Shown: positions 1 through 8,453 of the stretch, piece after piece
Position numbering within the stretch: the first letter of the stretch is position 1
How the letters are laid out: every line of letters starts with the position of its first letter
From: Shewanella vesiculosa
GTDB taxonomy: Bacteria; Pseudomonadota; Gammaproteobacteria; Enterobacterales; Shewanellaceae
Assembly (NCBI RefSeq): GCF_021560015.1
Contig: NZ_CP073588.1
Coordinates: forward strand, 744,001 to 808,000
Direction: 5' to 3'
DNA: 64,000 bases
The notes under the pieces: generated by a model
Databases searched by the model: none
The model's input: only the letters and a program-made list of their open reading frames with translations
Told to the model about the DNA's origin: nothing
Position numbers and translations under genes: made by a program

Positions 1-273
1 CATATGTGCTTCAACAACAGTAACATCAATAAGTGATTGTAATTGCTTTAATTCTCTAAAGATAAGGGTGCGGTGCGCCCAAGGGCAGGCTAGAGACACG
101 TACAAATGATAGCGGCCTGCTTCTGCAACAAAGCCTGCGTCGCCAGAGGGGCCAGCTTGGCCATCCGCAGTTACCCAATGACGTAATTGCGCATCTTCTC
201 GAACAAACTTACCGCCATTTTCTTCGGTTGCATACCATTGATCGACCCACTGGCCATTTTGTAGTAATCCCAT
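1..273 (-). CDS. yqjG: Glutathionyl-hydroquinone reductase, YqjG/ECM4 type (N-terminal part, runs off the window)
   Basis: The visible 91 residues are the N-terminus of a Xi-class glutathione transferase. Family members reduce glutathionyl-hydroquinones to hydroquinones in the cytoplasm. A CPWA motif with its cysteine near residue 63 is the family's catalytic signature, and the preceding GRYHLYVSLA stretch is typical of the thioredoxin-like N-domain. The start is the ATG at 271-273, which has an AAGGAG ribosome-binding site a few bases upstream. The gene continues beyond base 1, so the helical C-terminal domain is not visible. It is divergent from the following carboxylesterase. The family call is firm; the physiological substrate is unknown. 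Confidence 0.85.
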   Translation of the reverse strand, partial: MGLLQNGQWVDQWYATEENGGKFVREDAQLRHWVTADGQAGPSGDAGFVAEAGRYHLYVSLACPWAHRTLIFRELKQLQSLIDVTVVEAHM

Positions 274-484
274 ATCTCTCATCTCCTTAGTGGCTTTAGT
301 CTTAGGTTACAACAAATAAAATCGAATAAAAGTGTAATTAATCGCTAGTTTTGTTCGATTAAATTAATTACATTGCCGTCAAGGTTGATTATTTGTGGTG
401 ATGGGGTGTGAATAGATCGATGTTAAAAATCAATTGACGTAATATAGCCTGCAATATTTTATTGCATTGATAGGATTGATATAT

Positions 485-1153
485 ATGTCTTTTAAGCTAG
501 AAAAAATTGTAATCGAGCCGCAAACACCTGCAACAGCATGCGTTATTTGGCTTCATGGATTGGGTGATTCAGGTGCTGGCTTTGCGCCCGTCGTCCCCGT
601 ATTAGGCTTAGCTGGTCAGCACAGTATTCGTTTTATTTTTCCTCATGCACCAGAACAAGCAGTGACCATCAATGGCGGTTTTGTTATGCGCTCATGGTAC
701 GATATTAAAAGCATGGATTTACACGATCGCGCCGATATACAAGGTGTTATGGCGTCTGAGCAAGCCATCCGTCAGTTAATTGTTGAGCAGATTAATAGTG
801 GTATACCTGCTGATAAAATCGTTTTAGCTGGTTTTAGTCAAGGTGGGGTCATGAGTTTGTTCACCGGGCTGCGTTTTGAACAAAAACTGGCCGGTATTAT
901 GGCGTTATCATGTTATTTACCCGGTGGCGAAACATTGCCAGAGCAACTTGCTGATGCTAATGCTCATACTGCTATTTTACAACATCATGGTGAGCAAGAT
1001 GATGTTGTCCCGATGTTTGCTGGTAAAATGGCTTATGACGCACTGATTGCGGCAGGTTATCAGAGTACCTGGAAAACTTATCCGATGGCTCACAGTGTAT
1101 TGCCTAATCAACTTGCTGATATTGGTCAATGGTTGCAGCAAGTGTTGAAATAA
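485..1153 (+). CDS. Carboxylesterase / acyl-protein thioesterase-like alpha/beta hydrolase
   Basis: A 222-residue serine hydrolase of the phospholipase/carboxylesterase family, expected to hydrolyse short-chain esters or thioesters in the cytoplasm. It shows an oxyanion-hole motif WLHGLGDSG near residue 25, the nucleophile elbow GFSQGG near residue 115, an acidic residue in QDDVVP near 175, and the histidine in MAHSV near 205, giving a complete Ser-Asp-His triad. I chose the ATG at 485, preceded by AGGA, over a TTG at 467 that would add six residues the family lacks. Its length fits the family (about 215-225 residues). It appears monocistronic, with terminator-like hairpins downstream. The natural substrate cannot be told from sequence. 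Confidence 0.85.
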   Translation: MSFKLEKIVIEPQTPATACVIWLHGLGDSGAGFAPVVPVLGLAGQHSIRFIFPHAPEQAVTINGGFVMRSWYDIKSMDLHDRADIQGVMASEQAIRQLIVEQINSGIPADKIVLAGFSQGGVMSLFTGLRFEQKLAGIMALSCYLPGGETLPEQLADANAHTAILQHHGEQDDVVPMFAGKMAYDALIAAGYQSTWKTYPMAHSVLPNQLADIGQWLQQVLK

Positions 1154-1173
1154 CGCAAGCTCATCACTGTTCT

Positions 1174-1208
1174 TATATAAAGACAATAATCGTTATTGTC
1201 TTTATATA
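1174..1208 (+). terminator. Long perfect inverted repeat after the carboxylesterase
   Basis: Two 16-base arms (1174-1189 and 1193-1208) are perfectly complementary around a 3-base loop. The stem is AT-rich and is followed by a short A-run, so it may end transcription or protect a 3' end. It lies 20 bases past the carboxylesterase stop codon. Confidence 0.55.
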
Positions 1209-1225
1209 AAAAAATCAATCTATTT

Positions 1226-1266
1226 AAATGGCTTAGCAGCAAAAATGCTTAAGCCATTTTTTTTAC
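1226..1266 (+). terminator. Rho-independent terminator
   Basis: A stem built from AAATGGCTTA and its complement TAAGCCATTT, with an inner AGCA/TGCT pairing, is followed directly by a run of eight T. This is a canonical intrinsic terminator for the rightward carboxylesterase transcript. Confidence 0.75.
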
Positions 1267-1360
1267 TTTACTTTAACATACCCGTTAACATGGTAATTGT
1301 TCTTTACTGGGAACTATTGAGGTGTAAGTTATTGTTAAATAATGTATTAAAAATCACATT

Positions 1361-1382
1361 CTGTCATAAAAGTGACATCAAA
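1361..1382 (+). promoter_or_regulatory. Candidate Pho box upstream of the 5'-nucleotidase
   Basis: CTGTCAT at 1361 matches a PhoB half-site exactly. It is followed 11 bases later by GTGACAT, which matches the half-site at 5 of 7 positions, so the 11-base periodicity of Pho boxes is present. The downstream gene is a 5'-nucleotidase, a typical phosphate-starvation function. Binding by PhoB is inferred, not shown. Confidence 0.5.
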
Positions 1383-1409
1383 AACCGTCAATCTTTGTTA
1401 TCATTCTGG

Positions 1410-1431
1410 CCGTGAATAGGATAATTCACGG
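1410..1431 (+). other. Short perfect hairpin in the leader of the 5'-nucleotidase gene
   Basis: Arms CCGTGAAT and ATTCACGG (8 bp) enclose a 6-base loop, 35 bases before the start codon. It could be an operator or an RNA leader stem; nothing further can be said from sequence. Confidence 0.4.
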
Positions 1432-1466
1432 ATTTAAAAATATAAATTATAACATCGGGGTAAATC

Positions 1467-3185
1467 ATGACAAATATGTTAATTAAAGGATTGGTCGCAA
1501 CGGCTGTACTAGCAGCGTTGACCGGTTGTGGCAGTGACGACGACAATACCGCTGTCGTTGCACCGACGACGTGTGCCGAAGCTGGTGCAGATTGTAAAAT
1601 ATTTACAGTATTACATACCAATGACAACCACGGTCGTTTTTGGGAAAACGGTGACGGCGAATACGGTATGGCAGCACGTAAAACGCTGATCGATCAGATC
1701 CGTGCCGAAGTTAGCTCAAACGGCGGTGAAACGATTTTACTTTCGGGCGGAGATATCAACACTGGCGTCCCAGAGTCAGATTTACAAGACGCAGTGCCAG
1801 ATTTTATTGGTATGAATGAAATTGCTTATGACGCAATGGCAGTCGGTAACCATGAGTTTGATAATCCACTTGCGGTATTAGATTCACAACGCTCAATTGC
1901 TAACTTCCCAATGTTAGCGGCTAACATTTATAAAGCTGATGGCACTCGCTACTTTGATGCTTACAAAGTATTTAATATAAATGGTTTGCGCATTGCTGTG
2001 ATCGGTTTAACCACTGAAGACACTGCGAAGATTGGTAACCCAGAATTTATCAAAGATTTAACCTTTACCGATCCAACCACTGAAGCAGCAAAAGTGATTG
2101 CAGAAATTAAAGCTGCTGATACTGCGGATCTTATTTTTGCAACCACTCATATGGGTCACTATGCTGATGCAATGAATGGTAGTAACGCTCCTGGCGACGT
2201 TGCCATGGCTCGTGCTCTAGCAGAAGGTGATTTGAATGCCATTATTGGTGGTCATTCACAAAACCCAGTATGTATGGAACCAGGTACAAACGATTACGCT
2301 GACTTTGCTCCTGGCGATGACTGTACGCCTGATATGCAAAATGGCACTTACATTATGCAAGCTCACGAGTGGGGTAAGTATGTCGGTCGTGCTGATTTTG
2401 AATATTTCAATGGCGAGCTTCACCTTGCTAGTTACAAGTTAATCCCGGTTAATTTGAAAACATCAGTGACTGATGCAGATGGCAATAAAACGAAAGTATT
2501 GGTTGCTGATGAAATCGCCGCAGATGCAGACTTAAAACAACTACTTTCTTATTATCAAGAACGTGGTCAAGGCCAACTTAGTGAAGTGATTGCTACCACC
2601 GATGGTTTATTAGACGGCGAACGTGCAAATGTACGTAATATGCAAACTAATTTAGGCCGTTTGGTTGCAGAAGCGCAACGCACTAAAGTCGGTGCCGATA
2701 TCGGTGTAATGAACTCTGGTGGTGTGCGTGCTTCAATTGCTGAAGGTGATATTTCTTACCGTGACGTGTTAACCGTGCAGCCTTTTGGCAACATGGTAAC
2801 GTTAAGCACTATGACAGGTGCAGAAGTCACTGAGTACTTAAACACTGTAGCATCTTTCCAACGTGGTTCTGGCGCATATGCACAAATCACCGGTGTGAAA
2901 ATGACAGTAGATTGTACTGCTCAAACAGTTGCTATCAGTGAAATCAATGGTAAAGATTACAGTGCCACTGACTCATACAGCTTTACTGTACCAAGTTTCA
3001 ATGCTGCTGGTGGTGATGGCTATCCTGAGCTTGCACCAATTCAAACAGGTTATGTTGATGCAGAAGTGTTATACACTTTCTTCAAAGATAAAGGCACCAT
3101 TGCGGCTGCAGATTATGCTCCAATGGGTGACATTGTTTATGAAAACTCAAACAGCCCACTAGGTTGTGAAGTAACAGCAAACTAA
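1467..3185 (+). CDS. Lipoprotein 5'-nucleotidase / UshA-family metallophosphoesterase
   Basis: A 572-residue exported enzyme of the UshA / 5'-nucleotidase family, expected to strip phosphate from extracellular nucleotides. The N-terminus is a lipoprotein signal peptide with lipobox LTGC and the lipidated cysteine at residue 21, followed by an acidic SDDDN linker. The metallophosphatase domain (about residues 45-300) carries the metal ligand motifs HTNDNHGR, GGDINTG, GNHEFD and GGHSQ. The C-terminal substrate-binding 5'-nucleotidase domain spans about 350-530, with MNSGGVRASI and a region ending in AAGGDGYP. UshA itself is soluble in the periplasm; lipidation here suggests anchoring to the outer membrane. 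The upstream Pho-box-like site suggests phosphate regulation. Confidence 0.88.
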   Translation: MTNMLIKGLVATAVLAALTGCGSDDDNTAVVAPTTCAEAGADCKIFTVLHTNDNHGRFWENGDGEYGMAARKTLIDQIRAEVSSNGGETILLSGGDINTGVPESDLQDAVPDFIGMNEIAYDAMAVGNHEFDNPLAVLDSQRSIANFPMLAANIYKADGTRYFDAYKVFNINGLRIAVIGLTTEDTAKIGNPEFIKDLTFTDPTTEAAKVIAEIKAADTADLIFATTHMGHYADAMNGSNAPGDVAMARALAEGDLNAIIGGHSQNPVCMEPGTNDYADFAPGDDCTPDMQNGTYIMQAHEWGKYVGRADFEYFNGELHLASYKLIPVNLKTSVTDADGNKTKVLVADEIAADADLKQLLSYYQERGQGQLSEVIATTDGLLDGERANVRNMQTNLGRLVAEAQRTKVGADIGVMNSGGVRASIAEGDISYRDVLTVQPFGNMVTLSTMTGAEVTEYLNTVASFQRGSGAYAQITGVKMTVDCTAQTVAISEINGKDYSATDSYSFTVPSFNAAGGDGYPELAPIQTGYVDAEVLYTFFKDKGTIAAADYAPMGDIVYENSNSPLGCEVTAN

Positions 3186-3249
3186 TTAGCCTCAATTTGG
3201 GTAAACAGATGGTATAACCATTTCTTATCTCGACCAAAGGTACGATTGC

Positions 3250-3277
3250 AAAAAAGGCAGCTGAAGCTGCCTTTTTT
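3250..3277 (+). terminator. Rho-independent terminator
   Basis: AAAAAAGGCAGC pairs with GCTGCCTTTTTT around a short loop and ends in a T-run, 65 bases after the nucleotidase stop. Confidence 0.85.
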
Positions 3278-3381
3278 ATTGGCTGCTATTTAGTTGACTT
3301 ACAGTGGATTAAAGGGCTAATGTGATTGGAGAATATAGTGACTGATGAACAGTTCATTGATTGGGGTGAGAGATAATTAAT

Positions 3382-3555
3382 ATGACAGGTATCTACAGAG
3401 TCGTGGTCTTAATCGCATTAATTGCGCTGGCGTTGACATGTTATTTAGCCGGCAGCCAAACCGGGGCGGTGACTTTTTTTGTGGCTGGAGGATTACTTGA
3501 AACCGCTTTTTGGTTTGGTTTGTTTCGAAAATCTACCAATCGAACTATTAGTTAA
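3382..3555 (+). CDS. Small two-helix membrane protein, unknown function
   Basis: A 57-residue reading frame starting at ATG 3382 and ending TAA 3555. It encodes one hydrophobic helix (VVVLIALIALALTCYLAG), a short turn (SQTG), then a second helix (AVTFFVAGGLLETAFWFGLF) and a basic tail, so it should be a hairpin inner-membrane protein. The region upstream has only a weak ribosome-binding site (GGTGAGAG). It stands alone between a terminator and a strong inverted repeat. I do not recognise a named family. The clean helix-turn-helix composition argues that it is a real gene rather than chance. Confidence 0.6.
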   Translation: MTGIYRVVVLIALIALALTCYLAGSQTGAVTFFVAGGLLETAFWFGLFRKSTNRTIS

Positions 3556-3641
3556 TTCTAACCGCTAAGCTGATTAGTCATTTTACGATAAGCGATTAGC
3601 TCTATGTGAGCGATATCCTTAATGCTATTAAGCAACATGTG

Positions 3642-3677
3642 ATAATCAACAGGCAGCCGAGGCTGCCTGTTGATTAT
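3642..3677. repeat. 17-bp perfect inverted repeat (likely transcript-end hairpin)
   Basis: Arms 3642-3658 and 3661-3677 are perfectly complementary with only two bases between them. No clear T-run follows on either strand. It sits between a rightward small gene and a leftward epimerase gene, so it may end both transcripts. Confidence 0.6.
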
Positions 3678-3768
3678 GCTGAAGTCAAATTAGCTTGATA
3701 ACTGCGTGTTTCATCAGTCTATGGCTGACATGATTAGCCACAATTAAGTGATATTATTTCCAGCCTAT

Positions 3769-4614
3769 TTATTTCCAACCGATATGAGTGGTTAACGTGT
3801 GGGTTTGTCCTGGCGCTAACACTATGCTGTCGTCTCGCACGTTGGCTGCTTCTAAACAGACCATGGTTAAGTAATCATCATGATTAAACCGAGATAGGCG
3901 GGTTGACTTGTCTATCCAAGGGTTCCATAACACTGCGGATTGGCTGTTTTCCCGGCTCACCACAATCGTTCCATTTGGAGTATGTAATTCCTGAATGGGC
4001 GCTAGTTTGGTATAAACTCTATCGGTTTCTCGATCAAATTTAACCACATCGTCGACTTGTTCAAAAGGTCCTTGATCAAATTCAATGTATTGTGAACCGC
4101 TAAATCCACTGGCCTTAAGTTGGTGAATATCTTCTATGGGGAAATAGCTATGCAATGCTTGTGTGAGCTCGATGTCGTAATCTGCATTGTTAATATTGAT
4201 GATGCTTACCGATAATGTTTCACCTAAGTTAAATAGCACCTTCACTTGGGTATTATGCGGCCAATACTGCTTATCTATTTCGCTGGCGGGCAGGGCAAAC
4301 AGCAACGCAACAGATTGATCGCCCATGTTGATGGATTCTACTGACCAAATCTTATTGCGCGCAAAACCATGCTGCGGAAAGCCTTGGATATCGCTCATCC
4401 CAAACCAAGGCCAACAAACTGGAATTCCACCTCTGATGCCATTGCCTGGTTGGTAATCGTCGGCACTTGATACCCATAAAAGTGGTGATTTTCCACTGGG
4501 TGTAAATTGATCTATTTGCGCCCCTTGCAAAAAAATACGCGCTTGGCAAAACGCGGTATCGACAGCAACATAATCGAGACCATTGGCATGTCTCTTGGTG
4601 GTAACTGAACCCAT
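3769..4614 (-). CDS. yeaD: D-hexose-6-phosphate mutarotase (YeaD-type aldose 1-epimerase)
   Basis: A 281-residue galactose-mutarotase-fold enzyme that interconverts alpha and beta anomers of hexose 6-phosphates in the cytoplasm. Recognisable features are the segment SPLLWVS, the block GIRGGIPVCWPWFG around residues 60-75 followed by HGFAR, and the mid-protein block LTQALHSYF followed by ASGFSG, all characteristic of YeaD. Family length is about 290 residues, so it is complete. It lies 85 bases downstream of the DUF938 gene on the same strand and may be co-transcribed with it. It differs from galactose mutarotase GalM in lacking the GalM-type sugar-binding blocks. Confidence 0.85.
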   Translation of the reverse strand: MGSVTTKRHANGLDYVAVDTAFCQARIFLQGAQIDQFTPSGKSPLLWVSSADDYQPGNGIRGGIPVCWPWFGMSDIQGFPQHGFARNKIWSVESINMGDQSVALLFALPASEIDKQYWPHNTQVKVLFNLGETLSVSIININNADYDIELTQALHSYFPIEDIHQLKASGFSGSQYIEFDQGPFEQVDDVVKFDRETDRVYTKLAPIQELHTPNGTIVVSRENSQSAVLWNPWIDKSTRLSRFNHDDYLTMVCLEAANVRDDSIVLAPGQTHTLTTHIGWK

Positions 4615-4699
4615 AATCTGTGTCCTTGTATGTGTGAATCCAAGCCGATAGCTTATAAATCAACAGAAACAATTGGCTTATTGGTTAAATGATTTGGGC

Positions 4700-5314
4700 T
4701 TACTTAATAAAATGCAGTAAGCGATTATTGGCTGGCATAGCAATGTCTTCTCGAAGCGTTAGCCCTTGCTGCTGTGCTAATTGACAGATCCATTCGATAT
4801 CGCGGATGCCGCTTTGGGGATTATTGTGTTGTAAAGACATATTGAACTGTCGATTACTGTCACTGGTAAATTGGCCTTGGTAATTGAACGGACCATAAAT
4901 AACTAATGAGCCAGTGTTTACCAATAGATTACCCACGCCAATAAAAAATGCTTCAACCATAGTCTTACTCATAATATGCAGAGTATTAGCACTGAATATC
5001 GCATCGACATTTGATGTCAGTTGCGGCCAAGGCTGGGTGACATCTAATTCAATAGCCGGCTGTAAGTTTGGTGATGCTTGCAAATTGAGACGAGCTTGCA
5101 AATTAGGTAGATAATGCCGTTGATCGCTTGGTTGCCAGCGGATATGCGGAAGATGGTTAGCAAAATACACGCTATGCTGGCCAGTACCACTGCCTATTTC
5201 AAGCAAATGAACGCAACTAGGAAGCCACTTTGTTAATAGCGTTAATATAGGCTGCTGGTTATTTTCACAAGCTTGCGAAAAAGGTAGCTGTTGTAACGTT
5301 AATGATTGAGGCAT
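4700..5314 (-). CDS. DUF938 SAM-dependent methyltransferase-like protein
   Basis: A 204-residue class I methyltransferase-fold protein of the DUF938 family. The SAM-binding glycine motif LEIGSGTGQH sits near residues 38-47, an acidic SDQR follows as motif II, and the conserved FSANTLHIMS block is near residue 107. The segment GIRDIEWI with a preceding NPQSG is also typical. Its substrate is unknown. The start codon shares one base with the stop of the upstream response regulator (TAATG), so the two should be translationally coupled. The family is widespread but uncharacterised, and I infer only the fold. Confidence 0.8.
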   Translation of the reverse strand: MPQSLTLQQLPFSQACENNQQPILTLLTKWLPSCVHLLEIGSGTGQHSVYFANHLPHIRWQPSDQRHYLPNLQARLNLQASPNLQPAIELDVTQPWPQLTSNVDAIFSANTLHIMSKTMVEAFFIGVGNLLVNTGSLVIYGPFNYQGQFTSDSNRQFNMSLQHNNPQSGIRDIEWICQLAQQQGLTLREDIAMPANNRLLHFIK

Positions 5315-5976
5315 TACGAGATATCAATTCTATCCATTTCTAATTGCTGTAATGCTATCACCGCTTGAGTGCGATTGCGAACCCCCAATTTGCGAAATAT
5401 TGCCGTTGCATGAGCCTTGATGGTGGCTTCTGATACCCCAAAATCATAAGCAATTTGTTTGTTGAGTAACCCTTCGGCAAACATCTGTAGTACGCGATAT
5501 TGCTGCGGGGTTAAATCAGATAGACGTGAGGCCATTTTGTCGGTTGGATCATCAGAAACCGGCACAATTTGGATACCTTTGGGTAACCAAATATCACCGT
5601 ATAACACCGCGTTTAACGCTTCTTCCAACACTTCCATAGACGCTGATTTCGGTATGAATCCGCTACTACCATAATGTATTGCTCGGCTTATGGTATTGAT
5701 GTCTTCGTGGGCAGAAATCACCACCACAGGTATGTCTGGATGATGGGTTCTAAGGTGGATTAACGTTGAATAACCGTGAGAGCCAGGCATCTGTAGGTCA
5801 AGTAAGATTAAGTCAAACGGTTGGTCTTTCTCATCAAGGACATGTTGTAATGCCTCGGCACTATCAGCCTCAAACCATTGCGTGTGTTCAAAGGCATTAC
5901 TCAGCGCTAGCCTTAAGGCATTACGGAATAATGGATGGTCATCTGCAATAATGATATTTAAATTTTCGAGCTTCAT
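5314..5976 (-). CDS. NarL/FixJ-family two-component response regulator
   Basis: A 220-residue regulator. The receiver domain (about 1-120) has the acidic pair in IIADDHP, the phospho-acceptor aspartate in LILLDLQMPG near residue 55, and the conserved lysine in FIPKSAS. The C-terminal LuxR-type helix-turn-helix contains LTPQQYRVLQMFAEG and VSEATIKAHATAIFRKL. I prefer the ATG at 5976 because MKLENLNIIIADDHP is the normal receiver start; a GTG at 6000 would add eight residues. Neither has a strong ribosome-binding site. No histidine kinase is adjacent, so it is an orphan here. It is translationally coupled to the DUF938 gene. Confidence 0.85.
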   Translation of the reverse strand: MKLENLNIIIADDHPLFRNALRLALSNAFEHTQWFEADSAEALQHVLDEKDQPFDLILLDLQMPGSHGYSTLIHLRTHHPDIPVVVISAHEDINTISRAIHYGSSGFIPKSASMEVLEEALNAVLYGDIWLPKGIQIVPVSDDPTDKMASRLSDLTPQQYRVLQMFAEGLLNKQIAYDFGVSEATIKAHATAIFRKLGVRNRTQAVIALQQLEMDRIDIS

Positions 5977-6159
5977 GGCGTTTTTTATTCTATGTTGCAC
6001 GTGAAGATAAACTCAATGTAACAGAAAAGTAATCGAGTATTCTATTGCTTTGTGCAAGATTATCATTGATTTGAATAAAAACAATCAAACTATAGACTTT
6101 AGTCTAGTGAGCGAAATGATGATGCAGCCATCTATCTGACTGCATTTACTGGGGTGTTA

Positions 6160-6597
6160 TTAATTATGTGGCCACACTTGGGTCGGGTTTCGATTTTCAT
6201 CTACCGCAACAAAAGTAAACACGCCACGTATTGCATGTTCCCTATGATCGCGGTACATATCTTCAACATAAATATTCACTTCAACTTTTAGCGATGTGTT
6301 ACCAACATGGATCACATTTGCAATCAGCTCAGCCAAGCTGCCAGCGGGTATCGCTTTTTTGAAATCAATCCGATCAGAACTCACGGTTACTAATGATTTA
6401 CGACAAAAACGTGTAGCGGCAATAAATGCTGTTTCATCCATCCAGGCTAATGCATCACCACCAAATAAGGTGTTATGGTGATTAGTATTAGATGGGAAAA
6501 TTGCCTTAATAACGCGGGCTTCTGATTGAGCAATACGTGCTGCAATGTCATCAGGGAAATGGTTTTGAGTTTGTGCTGGGTTTTGAGCAAGGGACAT
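6160..6597 (-). CDS. Acyl-CoA thioesterase, hotdog fold (YciA/BACH-like)
   Basis: A 145-residue hotdog-fold thioesterase expected to hydrolyse acyl-CoA to free acid and CoA in the cytoplasm. The block HHNTLFGGDALAWMDE near residues 36-51 is the family's active-site helix with its catalytic aspartate region, followed by SSDRIDFKKAIPAG and the beta strand SLKVEVNIYVED. I chose the ATG at 6597 because it has an AGGT ribosome-binding site; longer frames to 6756 add an unrelated, low-quality N-terminus. Family length is about 130-160 residues. It appears monocistronic. Confidence 0.85.
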   Translation of the reverse strand: MSLAQNPAQTQNHFPDDIAARIAQSEARVIKAIFPSNTNHHNTLFGGDALAWMDETAFIAATRFCRKSLVTVSSDRIDFKKAIPAGSLAELIANVIHVGNTSLKVEVNIYVEDMYRDHREHAIRGVFTFVAVDENRNPTQVWPHN

Positions 6598-6831
6598 ACA
6601 ACGACCTAATGTTATGCGGTTCAATAAAGAATTAAGCGAAAAAGCCGCACATTGTACTGTATTGAGCGTATTCGTGTCGATGTTGTGGTGCTTATTTGTC
6701 GATAAGGCCTCACGGTTGTGCAACCTTATCGACAATATGTTGTTTAATAGTAACAACTGAATTATTTGATTAACCTAATGTGCTTAAATGCAGTTGTCAA
6801 TTGAGTTGATGTCTATTCTGCACAGGCTAAA

Positions 6832-7371
6832 TTAATAACGAAGCAATACCGTTGATACTATTTGTTTGTTGGGATTTAGGGTCACAATATATAAACGATC
6901 AAATTCACTGGCGTCATCAATCGGTATTTGTTGCTTTGCCCCGAGTTTTTCAACTAAATCTGTCGAAGTATTACTGTGGCCTACCACTAAAATATTACCC
7001 TGTTCGGCTAATAACTGCTGGGCAAAGTTTGCCATATTTTGAGGATCATAAACACTCAGCTCCAGGTGTTGATCTTGAGCGACTTGCTTGGCTGTTTCAC
7101 GGGTACGATTATAATCAGTGGTGTAGACTTTTTGTAAAGAGGTCGCCGATAACACTGTCGCTAAACGTAAGGCTCGTAATTGTCCTTGTGCAGATAAACT
7201 GGGATTTTGACCAGCACTTTTTTCTGCATGCCTAACGATAAAGATAACGTGATTACTTGTGGCCCCTTTATGGTTAAGATCAACTGATGTCGACTCTGGC
7301 GCCTGTGCCATTATCGATATGCTCATCAAGCTCATCAAACCAATCAGTATGCTGGTTATTATCTGTTTCAA
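6832..7371 (-). CDS. Exported SixA-like histidine phosphatase
   Basis: A 179-residue histidine phosphatase-superfamily protein. It has an N-terminal signal peptide ending near AQA at residue 24, then the catalytic RHAEK motif near residue 47 and the second histidine in VVGHSNT near residue 131. That combination marks phosphoglycerate-mutase-like phosphatases, here probably in the periplasm. The start is a TTG at 7371, which is needed to keep the lysine-containing N-region of the signal peptide. It begins four bases after the stop of the SIMPL-domain gene, so the two form an operon. The substrate is unknown. Confidence 0.75.
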   Translation of the reverse strand: MKQIITSILIGLMSLMSISIMAQAPESTSVDLNHKGATSNHVIFIVRHAEKSAGQNPSLSAQGQLRALRLATVLSATSLQKVYTTDYNRTRETAKQVAQDQHLELSVYDPQNMANFAQQLLAEQGNILVVGHSNTSTDLVEKLGAKQQIPIDDASEFDRLYIVTLNPNKQIVSTVLLRY

Positions 7372-7375
7372 GTGG

Positions 7376-8092
7376 TTAATCCGCTAAGTAATATTCGATG
7401 GTTGATACCACACGCACTTGCTTAATGTAGGGCGTATTCTTATCTCTGTTACTGATACTGAATTGCCCTTGAGTGGCCTTTTTAATTTTTCCTAATCGGC
7501 TTTGAGAATCTTTAGCAAATTTTTCGGCCACTGAGCGGGCATTGGTGGTCGATTCTTCAATCATTTTTGGCTTAACGTCATTTAATCGGCTGAAAATATA
7601 CTCGACTTGGGCATCATAGTTATTCTGCGAGAATACAATGCCCGTTTTCCCCAGCTCAGTTAATTGCGGCATGACACCACGCACTTTATCGATGTCATTA
7701 GAATAAACCGTAATGGTTTGTGTCGCGGTATAGCGCAATTCTATTGGTTGATTACCACCATATTGTTGCGCCAATTTATCGGTAATTGTCGGCGCTGTGA
7801 GGGTAATTTCTTTTGGATCGATATGTTGCTCAGTTAAAAAACTGACCACTTGGTTGTTTTGTGCTTCCAGCTGTTTATACAATTCATCGAGATTATTATT
7901 GGCTGCGGTAAATTGGATAGGCCAGATCACAATGTCAGCAGGATATTCATTTTCTGCTAACCCTTTAACTGTGACACTGCGCTCAAGTAATTTGTATTCA
8001 ACAATGGCTTGTTTGAGTAACAGACCCAAAGCACCAAAGCCCAGCGCAATGAATATTCCAAAAACAGCAGCACTACGAGACGAACTTTGCAT
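7376..8092 (-). CDS. SIMPL-domain (DUF541) periplasmic protein
   Basis: A 238-residue protein with an N-terminal membrane anchor (AAVFGIFIALGFGALGLLL) and a periplasmic SIMPL/DUF541 domain, recognisable from RSVTVKGLAENEYPADI and the two-helix repeat containing LEAQNNQVVSFL. Proteins of this family are linked to oxidative stress and envelope maintenance, but no activity is established. The ATG at 8092 is preceded by AAGGATG, making it better than upstream candidates that put charged residues before the anchor. The SixA-like phosphatase follows four bases later. Function is inferred only at the domain level. Confidence 0.8.
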   Translation of the reverse strand: MQSSSRSAAVFGIFIALGFGALGLLLKQAIVEYKLLERSVTVKGLAENEYPADIVIWPIQFTAANNNLDELYKQLEAQNNQVVSFLTEQHIDPKEITLTAPTITDKLAQQYGGNQPIELRYTATQTITVYSNDIDKVRGVMPQLTELGKTGIVFSQNNYDAQVEYIFSRLNDVKPKMIEESTTNARSVAEKFAKDSQSRLGKIKKATQGQFSISNRDKNTPYIKQVRVVSTIEYYLAD

Positions 8093-8453
8093 AATAACAT
8101 CCTTATTAATAGGTAACACTGTGGCTCGACGAAGGTGACTCTTTGTTGCAGAGAATGAATCGAAGTACCTCATTATCATATAAGGGCATCATTATGGTCA
8201 AATAAGGCACTATCAACAATCATCGTCAGTCCAATGAAGGGCGATCATAATCGAATATGGACTCAATATTGGTTTTATGGATTATTTTTAATCCTATTTT
8301 TTGCGTATTGTCAGTGTTGCAACAATACTTACAAGCGCAAATAACACAATTGCTATATTGCCTTTATCACTTGGATAACGTTTTAAGCTATTCAATTTAC
8401 TATATTAAAAAAACTCAATGCTGTGAGCACAACCTCGCCTTAAAGGAATTAAT

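Noticed and set aside
977..1186. Leftward 69-codon frame inside the carboxylesterase
   Set aside because: It lies antisense to a well-conserved gene and has no ribosome-binding site or family resemblance.
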